Shown here: piece by piece, positions 17,391 through 25,077 of the stretch
Layout of the letters: each line of letters starts with the position of its first letter
Position numbering within the stretch: position 1 is the stretch's first letter
Source: CAIVAT01 sp964525995
Lineage (GTDB): Bacteria > Bacteroidota > Bacteroidia > Bacteroidales > FEN-979
Length of the DNA stretch: 64,000 nt
Reading direction: 5' to 3'
Assembly (NCBI GenBank): GCA_964525995.1
Contig: CAZGIM010000008.1
Span: 62,001 to 126,000 of the forward strand
Position numbers and translations under genes: made by a program
Notes under the pieces: model-generated
What the model was told of the DNA's origin: nothing
The model's input: the letters and a program-made list of their open reading frames with translations, nothing else
The model's database searches: none

Positions 17391-17824
17391 GCGGTATTTT
17401 GACTCTTTCTTCTTGAAAACCTGGATGAAAGAACAGTATCAGCCAGAAATAATAAACACCCCGAAAAACCGATTAGCAATCCAAAAGATACATACGACGA
17501 ACTGAAAAGGTTCCTGAGAGTGGTTATGAAAATATTGAAATAAGGAACAAAATTATCAAGGTAATATGCCTTACCTGGAAGCCAATTCAGGAATGGTAAA
17601 TCAGAAGTACCAACGACCACCAGTAAAATGAAAATTAAAGCAGCATAAGGTACATAGGATCTTAAAAAAACAAAAACAGGATTTCCCGCCTTTTGCCTCT
17701 GAGGAACAGATTGAATTGCATGCATCACACGATCAACAAAATCATCTGATGGATTTTCCAACGTAACATGCTGCATCAGCTTCTTTAAATAGTCTTCTTC
17801 TGGTAAATCACGATGTGTTGTCAT
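17387..17824 (-). CDS. Small two-helix membrane protein downstream of an ECF sigma factor (anti-sigma-like, uncertain)
   Basis: The 145-residue product has a soluble N-terminal segment of about 55 residues (EEDYLKKLMQHV, then FVDRVMHAIQSV) followed by two membrane helices around residues 58-78 and 110-130 and a short basic end. The N-terminal pattern is common in small Bacteroidota proteins encoded next to sigma factors. Lying 22 bases downstream of the sigma gene, it could anchor or restrain that factor, but it lacks the zinc motif of ZAS anti-sigma domains. The role is inferred from position only. Confidence 0.55.
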   Translation of the reverse strand: MTTHRDLPEEDYLKKLMQHVTLENPSDDFVDRVMHAIQSVPQRQKAGNPVFVFLRSYVPYAALIFILLVVVGTSDLPFLNWLPGKAYYLDNFVPYFNIFITTLRNLFSSSYVSFGLLIGFSGCLLFLADTVLSSRFSRRKSQNTA

Positions 17825-17846
17825 GATGCAAAAATATCAGATTTAA

Positions 17847-18413
17847 TTAATGAACGGCCTGACTCATCATCCTTTCAAGTTCCTCGTGCAACTTTTTACG
17901 AATCCGGTGAAGCCTGACTTTAACATTTGATGTGGTCAATCCTGTTATTTGGCTTATATCCTCAATAGAATTTTCTCCTTTGTAAAAGAGGGTTATTAAT
18001 AGATTTTCATCATCAGAAAGAGATTTCATTGCCCGTGTTATCATGATCCGTTGTTCTTCGGGGCTGATCATATCCATAGTAGAACTATAATCTTCGTCGG
18101 GGTAATTATGGATCAGATAATTATCCATGGGAATCAGATCCAGCTTCTTTTTCCGGGTCTTTGAAATAGCTGCATTATAAACGATCCGATACAGCCAGGT
18201 CGAAAATTTTGATTTCCGCTCAAATGTTTTCAATGCATGAAATGCCTTCAGAAATGTATCCTGGGCAATCTCTTCCGCATCCTCTCTGTTATTCAGTATT
18301 TTCAATGCAATTGAAAAGACCAGGTTTTTATGTTTGGCAACCAGTTGTCCATAGGCAGAGATATCGCCACTGAGAACCCTGTCGATATAATGGCTGTCTT
18401 CCTGGTATTTCAT
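17847..18413 (-). CDS. ECF-type RNA polymerase sigma factor
   Basis: The product has the sigma region 2 core (KNLVFSIALKILNNREDAEEIAQDTFLKAF and the STWLYRIVYNAA segment) and region 4 helix-turn-helix (SIEDISQITGLTTSNVKVRLHRIRKKL). The acidic linker between them contains DEDYSS. Starting at the ATG at 18413 gives 189 residues, the usual ECF length; the longer frame back to 18485 has a cysteine-rich, unrelated beginning and would start upstream of a good -7 element at 18460-18467, so the short start is chosen. The next gene encodes a small membrane protein that may control it. Confidence 0.88.
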   Translation of the reverse strand: MKYQEDSHYIDRVLSGDISAYGQLVAKHKNLVFSIALKILNNREDAEEIAQDTFLKAFHALKTFERKSKFSTWLYRIVYNAAISKTRKKKLDLIPMDNYLIHNYPDEDYSSTMDMISPEEQRIMITRAMKSLSDDENLLITLFYKGENSIEDISQITGLTTSNVKVRLHRIRKKLHEELERMMSQAVH

Positions 18414-18459
18414 CTTTGCCTTTGACGATCGATCGCCGTGCCGGTTACACTCAACAACA

Positions 18460-18467
18460 CAAAGATA
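18460..18467 (-). promoter_or_regulatory. Candidate -7 element before the ECF sigma gene
   Basis: On the minus strand the bases read TATCTTTG, matching TAnnTTTG. The element lies about 46 bases upstream of the ATG at 18413 and inside the longer frame, which argues for the shorter start. Confidence 0.45.
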
Positions 18468-18514
18468 GCATGTTTTTTCGTTCAATCTGCTTGATTATTT
18501 TGATCTTATTCAAA

Positions 18515-18530
18515 TATATTTGTATGTTTG
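18515..18530 (+). promoter_or_regulatory. Tandem -7-like elements before the T9SS cargo gene
   Basis: TATATTTG (18515-18522) and TATGTTTG (18523-18530) both match TAnnTTTG. They cover the first in-frame TTG at 18520, so translation more likely begins at the TTG at 18568. Confidence 0.4.
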
Positions 18531-18567
18531 TATAACCGGATCAATAAAAAATAAAAAATCAGAAAAT

Positions 18568-20217
18568 TTGAAAATCAATACTCTTTTTGGTTTATTTTTC
18601 ATATTTATAATTATAAATCTTTCAGCAAAGGTTAACCCTGATAATCCATACCTGGACCAGATACCTTTTTATTTGAGAAGCAAGATTAACCCAACCTCCG
18701 ACTTTCCTGATATTTTCCGCAGGTATTCAACCAATCAGGGCGCGACATTGTCAAGCGCAATCAGGGTGAATGATGATCCCAACGCAATTGCTCCTAGCCC
18801 CACCGCGGGGTCCATAACATTTGAATATCTTAACGGGAACACCATCACAAGCTATCCCGACAGTAAACCGGTCAGAGTGGCCCTTTCCGGGAGCGTTCCA
18901 CTGAGAGTTTTAGAAGGAATTGTTTTTTCGGCTACCGCCAGTGCAGATCCGTCAATAATTTGCCAATCTCTGACGTCCCAACTTAATGTTACCGTTTTAG
19001 AAGGTACACCACCCTATACCTATTCCTGGACCCCCCCCGAAAGCCTGAATAATCCCACAATCGCCAACCCGGTTGCCACTCCGGTCAGTACAACTAAATA
19101 TCACGTTACGGTTACCGATAATGAAGGGAATAGTACCTCTGACAGTGTACAGGTAACTGTTAATTATGCTCCCGTTACTCCAGGGCCGATTGTTGGAATA
19201 CAAACAATCTGTAGTGGAGATACGGCCGAATATTCTATTACTGTCGTACCTGATGCCGATACCTATTCATGGACAGTCCCGGCTGACGCCATCATTCTCT
19301 CAGGACAAAATACGATTAGCCTTTCAGTGAAATGGGGAACCACCTCAGGTGATGTTTCAGTTCTGGCAGGTAATGAATGTGGTACTAGCCTACAGAGTGT
19401 TATACCCGTCACGGTAATGCTTCCACCTAATCCACTTAACCCGATTTCCGGGCCCGATGTCATTTGTGCAAAAACCACTACCACTTTCTCTACTTCATCA
19501 ACTGATAATGGAGAAATCTTACAATGGACCGTACCTGCTGATGCAATGATCACTTCCGGACAGGGAACCAACATGATTGAAGTTCTTTGGGGTGTAACGG
19601 CTGGGAATGTTGAAGTATATGGATATAATGACTGCGGCGAAAACCTCATAGTATCAAAGTCGGTTGGAGTTATTACCATTCCTGAACCGGCAGGAACCAT
19701 CTCAGGGAAGGACACCGTTTGTCAGGGAAAAGGTGACTACAATTATCAGATACCGCAAATTGCAGGAGCGACCAACTATGAATGGACTCTCCCAGCGGGA
19801 GCCTTCATAACTTCTGGAATGGGAACAAACGAAATAGTGGTTTCATACAGTTTGATGGCCCTGTCGGGGAACCTCATGGTTAAAGGAACAAACGATTGCG
19901 GATACGGCAGCGAATCAACGCTGTTTATTCAGGTGAACAATTGTACCGGTATTCAATCGGCCACCTTGAAATCGGCGGTTCAGATTTTCCCCAATCCCGT
20001 CGATGGAGTACTGACGATTAAAATAGCAAGTAATGAATCCCGGCTTATCTTGACATTAACAGATGCCGGCGGTAAATTGGTTTATTCAGAGATCTTTGAA
20101 AATATAACAAACAGTTTTGTAAAAAAATTGAATATGTCAGGATTTTCAAAAGGAACCTACTTGCTTCAGCTTTCAAATGGATCGGGATTATATCATGAAA
20201 AAATAATAGTCAGGTAA
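18568..20217 (+). CDS. Secreted PKD-repeat protein with type A T9SS C-terminal sorting domain
   Basis: From a TTG at 18568 the protein starts with a signal peptide (KINTLFGLFFIFIIINLSAK). It then has a PKD or SprB-like segment (PYTYSWTPP) and three related PKD-like units, each with a cysteine near the start, a TYSWTVPADA-type strand and an ECG or DCG end. The last 90 residues form a type A sorting domain: FPNPVDGVLTIKI, a central DAGGKLVY strand and the closing GTYLLQLSNG and KIIVR. It would be exported across the outer membrane by the type IX system and attached or released. No catalytic domain is visible. A strong terminator follows the gene. Confidence 0.75.
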   Translation: MKINTLFGLFFIFIIINLSAKVNPDNPYLDQIPFYLRSKINPTSDFPDIFRRYSTNQGATLSSAIRVNDDPNAIAPSPTAGSITFEYLNGNTITSYPDSKPVRVALSGSVPLRVLEGIVFSATASADPSIICQSLTSQLNVTVLEGTPPYTYSWTPPESLNNPTIANPVATPVSTTKYHVTVTDNEGNSTSDSVQVTVNYAPVTPGPIVGIQTICSGDTAEYSITVVPDADTYSWTVPADAIILSGQNTISLSVKWGTTSGDVSVLAGNECGTSLQSVIPVTVMLPPNPLNPISGPDVICAKTTTTFSTSSTDNGEILQWTVPADAMITSGQGTNMIEVLWGVTAGNVEVYGYNDCGENLIVSKSVGVITIPEPAGTISGKDTVCQGKGDYNYQIPQIAGATNYEWTLPAGAFITSGMGTNEIVVSYSLMALSGNLMVKGTNDCGYGSESTLFIQVNNCTGIQSATLKSAVQIFPNPVDGVLTIKIASNESRLILTLTDAGGKLVYSEIFENITNSFVKKLNMSGFSKGTYLLQLSNGSGLYHEKIIVR

Positions 20218-20239
20218 AGAAAACGGTACTCTAAATCAG

Positions 20240-20272
20240 AGGCCGGATCGAATAATCGATTCGGCCTTTTTT
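20240..20272 (+). terminator. Rho-independent terminator after the T9SS cargo gene
   Basis: AGGCCGGATCGA pairs with TCGATTCGGCCT around an ATAA loop, with one G-T pair, and is followed by a run of T. Confidence 0.85.
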
Positions 20273-20342
20273 GTTGTAACCGTATAACCTGTTCGGCGTC
20301 AAAGTTTATGAAAACGGAAAAACAAACCAAAATTTTACGGAA

Positions 20343-20675
20343 ATGAGTAACGAATTTTTAATCCCGGTCGCATTCTTTGCCATGATCTACGGCATCGTAT
20401 ATCTGCTTGTGCGAAGAAAAGAGCGCCTTGCGCTTCTGGAAAAAGGTGCCAACGCAAGTGTTTTTGAATCTTCAGTAAACCAGCCATCTTCCCTGAAATG
20501 GGGCTTATTACTGGTTGGAATCGGAACAGGTATTCTGATTGGAAAAATTTTAGCGGTTTATACCACCCTCGCAGAAGAACCTGCATTTTTCTCTATGGTC
20601 TGCCTTTTTGGCGGTATCGGACTCATTATTTATCATATAATTACCCGGAAATTAGAGAGAAATATCAAAGATTAA
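20343..20675 (+). CDS. DUF6249-like small membrane protein
   Basis: The 110-residue protein has an N-terminal membrane helix (IPVAFFAMIYGIVYLLV), a basic stretch with the pattern RRKERLALLEKGA, and two further helices around residues 55-75 and 82-98. This arrangement, especially the helix-RKER-LLEKG order, is that of DUF6249 proteins, often found next to ECF sigma or anti-sigma genes in the Bacteroidota. Here an ECF sigma factor lies two genes away. The biochemical role is unknown. A bidirectional terminator separates it from thpR. Confidence 0.65.
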   Translation: MSNEFLIPVAFFAMIYGIVYLLVRRKERLALLEKGANASVFESSVNQPSSLKWGLLLVGIGTGILIGKILAVYTTLAEEPAFFSMVCLFGGIGLIIYHIITRKLERNIKD

Positions 20676-20705
20676 TAAAACTTTCATTTGTCAAGCTCAT
20701 CTGTA

Positions 20706-20739
20706 ACCCCTGAATGTCAACGACTTCAGGGGTTTTTTT
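20706..20739. terminator. Bidirectional terminator between the DUF6249 gene and thpR
   Basis: ACCCCTGAA pairs with TTCAGGGGT around a ten-base loop, with a run of seven T after it on the plus strand. Its right arm contains the stop codon of thpR, so it serves the convergent pair. Confidence 0.8.
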
Positions 20740-21292
20740 GCAACTCAAATTTTTCAATTTCAAGATATTCGGGCCCCTTCTGATGTAAAATACTTTCATA
20801 TAAAACCATCCGGTCCATAGCATATAACTTTGATTTCCACCCCGAATAATTCTCTAAAATTCTTTGGAATCTTTGTTTATCGTTGATAAACCTGATTCTT
20901 CCCAATGTCAGATGAGGAACAGCATTCTGACTGTCCGGTTGATAACCGATCTGCCGTAAATCATCCTGAAGGTTTTTCATTAATCCGGCCAGTTTGTCGT
21001 ATGGCTCCATACCAAGCCAGATTACCCTTGGGGAATAACGACTTCCAAAAATGCCCAGGTTCGAAAATTCAATTGAAAATTCAGAAGTCAGCTCCGATCT
21101 GGACTTCAGAATTTCACAAATTTTCCCGATTTTATGATCAAGCGTCTCTCCAAAAAATTTAATCGTGATGTGTATATTATTCTCCTCTACCCACTTAATG
21201 GATTCATCCGATAACTGAGATTTAAGGGTTCGGTACATATTGATAAATTCCTTATCAAGAGTTAATTTAAAAGCGGCAAAGAGTCGTTTCAT
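20726..21292 (-). CDS. thpR: RNA 2',3'-cyclic phosphodiesterase, ThpR/LigT family
   Basis: ThpR opens 2',3'-cyclic phosphates on RNA ends. The two H-x-T-x motifs that form the active site are present, His41-Ile-Thr43 in NNIHITIKF and the second in PHLTLGRIRF near residue 127. The 188-residue length and the opening KRLFAAFKL are family-typical. The ATG at 21292 is the only sensible start. The gene stands alone, divergent from tRNA-Ala with about 57 bases between its start and the tRNA. Confidence 0.88.
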   Translation of the reverse strand: MKRLFAAFKLTLDKEFINMYRTLKSQLSDESIKWVEENNIHITIKFFGETLDHKIGKICEILKSRSELTSEFSIEFSNLGIFGSRYSPRVIWLGMEPYDKLAGLMKNLQDDLRQIGYQPDSQNAVPHLTLGRIRFINDKQRFQRILENYSGWKSKLYAMDRMVLYESILHQKGPEYLEIEKFELQKNP

Positions 21293-21331
21293 ATACTTTT
21301 ATGGTGATGTTAAAAATATTAAAAAAGTTCT

Positions 21332-21340
21332 TAATTTTGC
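21332..21340 (+). promoter_or_regulatory. -7 element of tRNA-Ala
   Basis: TAATTTTGC matches the consensus and ends nine bases before the tRNA 5' end. It is followed by ATCCTCG, similar to the ACCCG that follows the -7 of the other tRNA genes in this window. Confidence 0.65.
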
Positions 21341-21349
21341 ATCCTCGTT

Positions 21350-21426
21350 GGGGTATTAGCTCAGTTGGCTAGAGCGTTAGACTGGCAGTCTAAAGGTCAG
21401 GGGTTCGACTCCCCTATACTCCACCA
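21350..21426 (+). tRNA. tRNA-Ala(GGC)
   Basis: The cloverleaf folds well: acceptor GGGGTAT with ATACTCC, including the G3-U70 pair that identifies alanine tRNA; anticodon stem TTAGA/TCTAA with loop CTGGCAG, anticodon GGC; T-loop GTTCGACTC. Discriminator A is followed by an encoded CCA at 21424-21426. Confidence 0.97.
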
Positions 21427-21440
21427 TAAGATGGTGTTAA

Positions 21441-21470
21441 AAGCCCGGAATTTCATGGTTCCGGGCTTTT
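21441..21470. terminator. Terminator between tRNA-Ala and the CYTH gene
   Basis: AAGCCCGGAA pairs perfectly with TTCCGGGCTT around an eight-base loop and is followed by TTTTCCTTTTT. It can end the tRNA transcript and, by symmetry, the convergent CYTH transcript. Confidence 0.85.
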
Positions 21471-21475
21471 CCTTT

Positions 21476-21955
21476 TTAAAAGAGCCCAGGCCAGGTCATA
21501 AAAGGATGTTGAGAAAGATACGAATTAAAAAAACGTTCGTCTCCAGTCACTTCTTTTGTAATCCATTTGGGTAGTTTGACAACGCTATCACAGGATTCTA
21601 ATTCTATTTCAGCCACTATTAATCCCGCATTTGCTCCCTGAAATTCATCAACCTCCCACATCTGGCCTTCGTTTTCAATGTAATACCTTATTTTTTCGAC
21701 CTTGCCGGTACAATAATTTTGGATCAACACCATAGCATCAGCTTTCGGGATAGCATATTCGTATTCCGGACGAATCATGGATCCCGCTCCTTTTATCGTT
21801 ATATACCCTTGGGCTCCAGAAATCCTGACTCGGATGACCTTATCTGAGTCTATACTCAAATATCCCTGAATGACTTGTATGAAACTTCTTTTGGGTTCCA
21901 ATAGCCATTTATCAGGATCGACAAGAAACTTTCGTTCAATCTCGATATTTTCCAT
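21476..21955 (-). CDS. CYTH-domain protein (triphosphate tunnel metalloenzyme)
   Basis: CYTH proteins hydrolyse inorganic triphosphate, thiamine triphosphate or related phosphoanhydrides in a beta-barrel tunnel. The defining ExExK motif is Glu5-Ile-Glu7-Arg-Lys9. Further charged strands follow: KVIRVRISG, YITIKGAG, RPEYEYAIP and WEVDEFQG, and the C-terminal GLIVAEIELES, all matching bacterial CYTH proteins of about 155-160 residues. It stands alone, and the substrate cannot be read from the sequence. Confidence 0.85.
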   Translation of the reverse strand: MENIEIERKFLVDPDKWLLEPKRSFIQVIQGYLSIDSDKVIRVRISGAQGYITIKGAGSMIRPEYEYAIPKADAMVLIQNYCTGKVEKIRYYIENEGQMWEVDEFQGANAGLIVAEIELESCDSVVKLPKWITKEVTGDERFFNSYLSQHPFMTWPGLF

Positions 21956-22104
21956 ATACCGGATAATTATGAATGTTTACTGGTTTTCGAATGTAAAACT
22001 GATAAAATTCATTGATACAGAGCATTAGAGTTTACATTTTTTCGGTAACTTCAACAGCCGAAGCATTAAAGTGGGAAAATACAAAATAACCGGCTTCCAG
22101 AGAA

Positions 22105-22116
22105 AACTTGCAAGTT
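22105..22116. repeat. 12-bp palindrome upstream of the mce operon
   Basis: AACTTGCAAGTT is a perfect palindrome about 60 bases upstream of the putative mce -33 element, within the 280-base space between the CYTH gene and mce. It could be an operator; the rest of that space shows no gene. Confidence 0.3.
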
Positions 22117-22177
22117 GTTTCAACATAAAAATAAGATTTTTCTTTTTCCGGCCCGTTATGTCAAAGTAAATATTGCC

Positions 22178-22208
22178 CTTGTCATCTCATAAAATCTATG
22201 TAACTTTG
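22178..22208 (+). promoter_or_regulatory. Candidate promoter of the mce-mmd operon
   Basis: TAACTTTG (22201-22208) fits the -7 consensus, and CTTG (22178-22181) lies 19 bases upstream, the usual -33 spacing. The ATG of mce is 27 bases downstream. Confidence 0.5.
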
Positions 22209-22235
22209 TCCTGTTAAATAATTAACAACATTATC

Positions 22236-22637
22236 ATGAACCCCACTCACATTGAACACCTTGGCATTGCCGTGAATTCACTTGATGAAAGCATTCCCTA
22301 TTATGAAAAATTATTGGGAATTCCTTGTTATGCTATCGAAGAAGTAAAAGACCAACGTGTTAAAACTGCATTTTTCAAGGTTGGACAAACAAAAATTGAA
22401 CTCCTGGAATCAACTGACCCGGAAGGCCCGATTGGAAAATTCCTTCAGAAAAAAGGTGAAGGCATACATCACATTGCCTTTGCCGTGGAGAATACCACCG
22501 AGGCTTTGCATTGTGCTGAAACCAATGGGATTGATTTAATTGATAAGGTGTCACGTAAGGGAGCCGAAGGGATGAATATAGGATTTCTTCATCCGAAATC
22601 GACACATGGTGTACTTATTGAATTTTGTAGCAAATAA
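22236..22637 (+). CDS. mce: Methylmalonyl-CoA epimerase
   Basis: This enzyme interconverts the (S) and (R) forms of methylmalonyl-CoA in the succinate-propionate route. The vicinal-oxygen-chelate fold is evident: the metal histidine in THIEHLGIAV, the central glutamate in QTKIELLEST, a second histidine in EGIHHIAFAV and the closing glutamate in HGVLIEF. The length of 133 residues is standard. It is the first gene of an operon with the decarboxylase subunits, which begin 11 bases after its stop, so the substrate is clear from context. Confidence 0.93.
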   Translation: MNPTHIEHLGIAVNSLDESIPYYEKLLGIPCYAIEEVKDQRVKTAFFKVGQTKIELLESTDPEGPIGKFLQKKGEGIHHIAFAVENTTEALHCAETNGIDLIDKVSRKGAEGMNIGFLHPKSTHGVLIEFCSK

Positions 22638-22648
22638 AACCTTTTCAA

Positions 22649-24208
22649 ATGGCACTCGAAAATAAGATAACAGAACTACTGGAAAAACGCGAAAAAGCCA
22701 AGTTAGGCGGTGGCGAAGAACGTATCAAATCGCAACATAAAAAAGGCAAGCTTACCGCTCGTGAACGTATTGAAAAATTGCTCGATGAGGGCAGTTTTGA
22801 AGAATACGATATGTTTGTCACACACCGGTGTACTGATTTTGGTCTCGAAAAGGAACATTATCTTGGCGATGGCGTCGTTACCGGGCGCGGAACAATCGAC
22901 GGAAGGGTTGTCTTCGTTTTTTCCCAGGATTTCACAGTTTTCGGGGGATCCCTTTCGGAAACTTTTGCCCGAAAAATCTGCAAGGTTATGGATCAGGCCA
23001 TGAAGGTCGGAGCTCCTGTTATTGGTATCAACGACAGTGGGGGAGCCAGAATTCAGGAAGGCGTGAATTCTCTGGCTGGTTATGCTGAAATATTTATGCG
23101 AAACATAGCTGCATCGGGAGTTGTTCCTCAGATTTCGGCAATATTCGGCCCTTGTGCCGGCGGAGCTGTTTACTCACCGGCGCTCACCGACTTTGTCATC
23201 ATGAGCGAGGATTCAAGTTATATGTTTGTAACGGGTCCTAAGGTCACAAAAACGGTTACAGGTGAAGATATCACAACAGAAGATTTGGGTGGGGCTTCCA
23301 TCCACTCCACCAAATCCGGTGTTGCCCATTTCCGCACAGAAAGCGAAGATGAAGGCCTCCTTCTGATCCGTAAATTACTCGAGTATCTTCCTCAAAATAA
23401 CCTTGAAGATCCAATTGCAACAGAATGTACTGATCCAATTGACCGGATCGAAGATTCACTGAATGAAATTGTTCCTTCCAATCCCAACCAACCCTATGAT
23501 GTAAAAGATATAATATACCGGGTTGTCGATGATCAGCAATTTTTAGAGATTCACCAGCATTACGCAAAGAATATTGTGGTTGGATTCGCGAAATTTAACG
23601 GTATTCCTTGCGGAATAGTTGCTAATCAACCAAATTTTCTGGCTGGTGTTCTGGATATTGAAGCATCTAGGAAGGGTGCAAGGTTTGTCAGATTCTGCGA
23701 TGCATTTAATATACCGATTATTACACTCGTTGACGTCCCGGGATTCCTCCCAGGAAGCTCACAGGAATATGGCGGAATAATTATCCATGGCGCCAAGCTG
23801 CTCTTTGCTTATGGAGAAGCCACCGTGCCCAAAATTACCATCACGATCCGTAAATCCTATGGCGGCGCCCACGATGTTATGGGATGCAAACAACTCAGGG
23901 CTGATATGAATTATGCCTGGCCTTCGGCTGAAATTGCCGTTATGGGGCCAAAGGGTGCCATCGAAATACTTGAAGGACGAAAAATCTCGGAAATTCAGGA
24001 CGCCCGTGAAAAGGTAAAATATGTCTCTGAAAAGGAAATAGAATACAAAACAAAATTTGCCAACCCATATGATGCCGCCCGTTACGGCTTCATCGATGAT
24101 GTCATTGAACCACGAAATACCCGATTCCGCATCATCAGAGCATTACAGACTTTACAGACCAAGAAAGATACGCTGCCTCCCAAAAAACACAGCAACATTC
24201 CCTTATAA
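22649..24208 (+). CDS. mmdA: Methylmalonyl-CoA decarboxylase alpha subunit (carboxyltransferase, MmdA/PccB family)
   Basis: The 519-residue protein transfers the carboxyl group of (S)-methylmalonyl-CoA to biotin. The two crotonase-like halves of the PccB family are complete: HKKGKLTARERIEKLLDEGSF at the start, INDSGGARIQEGV and FGPCAGGAVYSP for the first oxyanion site, and PGFLPGS with RKSYGGAHDVM for the second. Propionyl-CoA carboxylase beta has the same sequence signature, but the presence of an OadG-like, a biotinyl and a membrane beta subunit downstream makes a sodium-pumping decarboxylase the better call. Confidence 0.87.
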   Translation: MALENKITELLEKREKAKLGGGEERIKSQHKKGKLTARERIEKLLDEGSFEEYDMFVTHRCTDFGLEKEHYLGDGVVTGRGTIDGRVVFVFSQDFTVFGGSLSETFARKICKVMDQAMKVGAPVIGINDSGGARIQEGVNSLAGYAEIFMRNIAASGVVPQISAIFGPCAGGAVYSPALTDFVIMSEDSSYMFVTGPKVTKTVTGEDITTEDLGGASIHSTKSGVAHFRTESEDEGLLLIRKLLEYLPQNNLEDPIATECTDPIDRIEDSLNEIVPSNPNQPYDVKDIIYRVVDDQQFLEIHQHYAKNIVVGFAKFNGIPCGIVANQPNFLAGVLDIEASRKGARFVRFCDAFNIPIITLVDVPGFLPGSSQEYGGIIIHGAKLLFAYGEATVPKITITIRKSYGGAHDVMGCKQLRADMNYAWPSAEIAVMGPKGAIEILEGRKISEIQDAREKVKYVSEKEIEYKTKFANPYDAARYGFIDDVIEPRNTRFRIIRALQTLQTKKDTLPPKKHSNIPL

Positions 24209-24228
24209 ATTCTTAAAAATTTCTTAAG

Positions 24229-24606
24229 ATGATTGTTAATCAAATCACCTTTAATTTTTCAAATATTGATGAGGATGCACTCCTGATAACCATTGTAGGG
24301 TGTGTAGTTGTCTTTATCGCTTTGGCTGTTTTGGTTCTGGTAATTGGCAGAATTGCCATACTCCAGAATTTATTCATTCGCATTAAGATGCGAAAAACGA
24401 AAAATGAATCAAAACCCGTCGAACAAATCCCGGCCCCCTCTCTAAGTGCTGATGAAAATGCAGCTATTTGTACCGCATTGTACCTGTTTTTTACGGAAAT
24501 GCACGATGAAGAAAAATATGTAATGACTGTTAAAAAAGTATCCAGAACGTATTCACCCTGGAGCTCAAAAATTTACGGGGTCATGAATTTTTCAAAACGT
24601 GGATGA
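24229..24606 (+). CDS. OadG-like delta/gamma subunit of the sodium-pumping decarboxylase
   Basis: The 125-residue protein has one membrane helix near residues 18-40 (LLITIVGCVVVFIALAVLVL), a basic linker, and a C-terminal part with SADENAAICTALYLFF, matching the OadG/MmdD family. In the complex this subunit ties the carboxyltransferase to the membrane beta subunit. It starts 20 bases after mmdA and precedes the biotin carrier, the usual gene order. Confidence 0.8.
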   Translation: MIVNQITFNFSNIDEDALLITIVGCVVVFIALAVLVLVIGRIAILQNLFIRIKMRKTKNESKPVEQIPAPSLSADENAAICTALYLFFTEMHDEEKYVMTVKKVSRTYSPWSSKIYGVMNFSKRG

Positions 24607-24633
24607 TCGTTCTAACTTGTTAAAGAAAGAGAA

Positions 24634-25065
24634 ATGAAAAAATTCAAATTTACCATTAACGGTAATATTTATGAAGTCGAAATCCAGGGCTTCGAGGAAA
24701 ATATCGCTAAGGTTGAAGTCAATGGCACGCCGTATGATGTCGAAATCCACCGCGATCTGAAGATGACCAAGACCCCGACATTAGTAAGAGCCGAAGCCCC
24801 GCCCCCCAAGGGGAAAGAGACCCGGATACCAAAAGTTCCTTCAAAAACTACAAATCTGGCGGTTAAATCACCCCTCCCAGGTACCATCATTAGCGTTCTG
24901 GTTAAAGATGGAGATAAGGTTTCAATGGGCCAAAAATTACTCACCATGGAGGCTATGAAAATGGAAAATAACGTCCTGGCAGAAAAGGCCGGGATCGTTA
25001 GATCAGTCTTGGTAAAACCGGGAGATACCGTACTTCAGAATGATATCCTTGTCGAAATTGATTAA
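24634..25065 (+). CDS. mmdC: Biotin carboxyl carrier subunit of methylmalonyl-CoA decarboxylase
   Basis: The 143-residue protein carries carboxybiotin between the carboxyltransferase and the membrane pump. The C-terminal biotinyl domain contains EAMKMEN, in which the lysine between the two methionines is biotinylated, preceded by SPLPGTIISVLVKDGDKV. A proline-rich, charged linker at about residues 45-75 joins it to an N-terminal beta domain. It lies between the OadG-like gene and the beta subunit gene. Confidence 0.9.
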   Translation: MKKFKFTINGNIYEVEIQGFEENIAKVEVNGTPYDVEIHRDLKMTKTPTLVRAEAPPPKGKETRIPKVPSKTTNLAVKSPLPGTIISVLVKDGDKVSMGQKLLTMEAMKMENNVLAEKAGIVRSVLVKPGDTVLQNDILVEID

Positions 25066-25077
25066 TTCCTGCCGATC

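Noticed and set aside
18414..18485. Longer start of the ECF sigma factor
   Set aside because: The extra 24 residues are cysteine-rich, unrelated to the family, and would begin upstream of the -7 element.
18520..18567. TTG at 18520 as the start of the T9SS cargo gene
   Set aside because: It overlaps two promoter-like elements and adds residues ahead of a normal signal peptide; the TTG at 18568 fits better.
18568..20217. Tandem-repeat or CRISPR-like structure in the PKD-repeat gene
   Set aside because: The repeats are protein-level PKD-like units with diverged DNA, not short identical DNA repeats with spacers.
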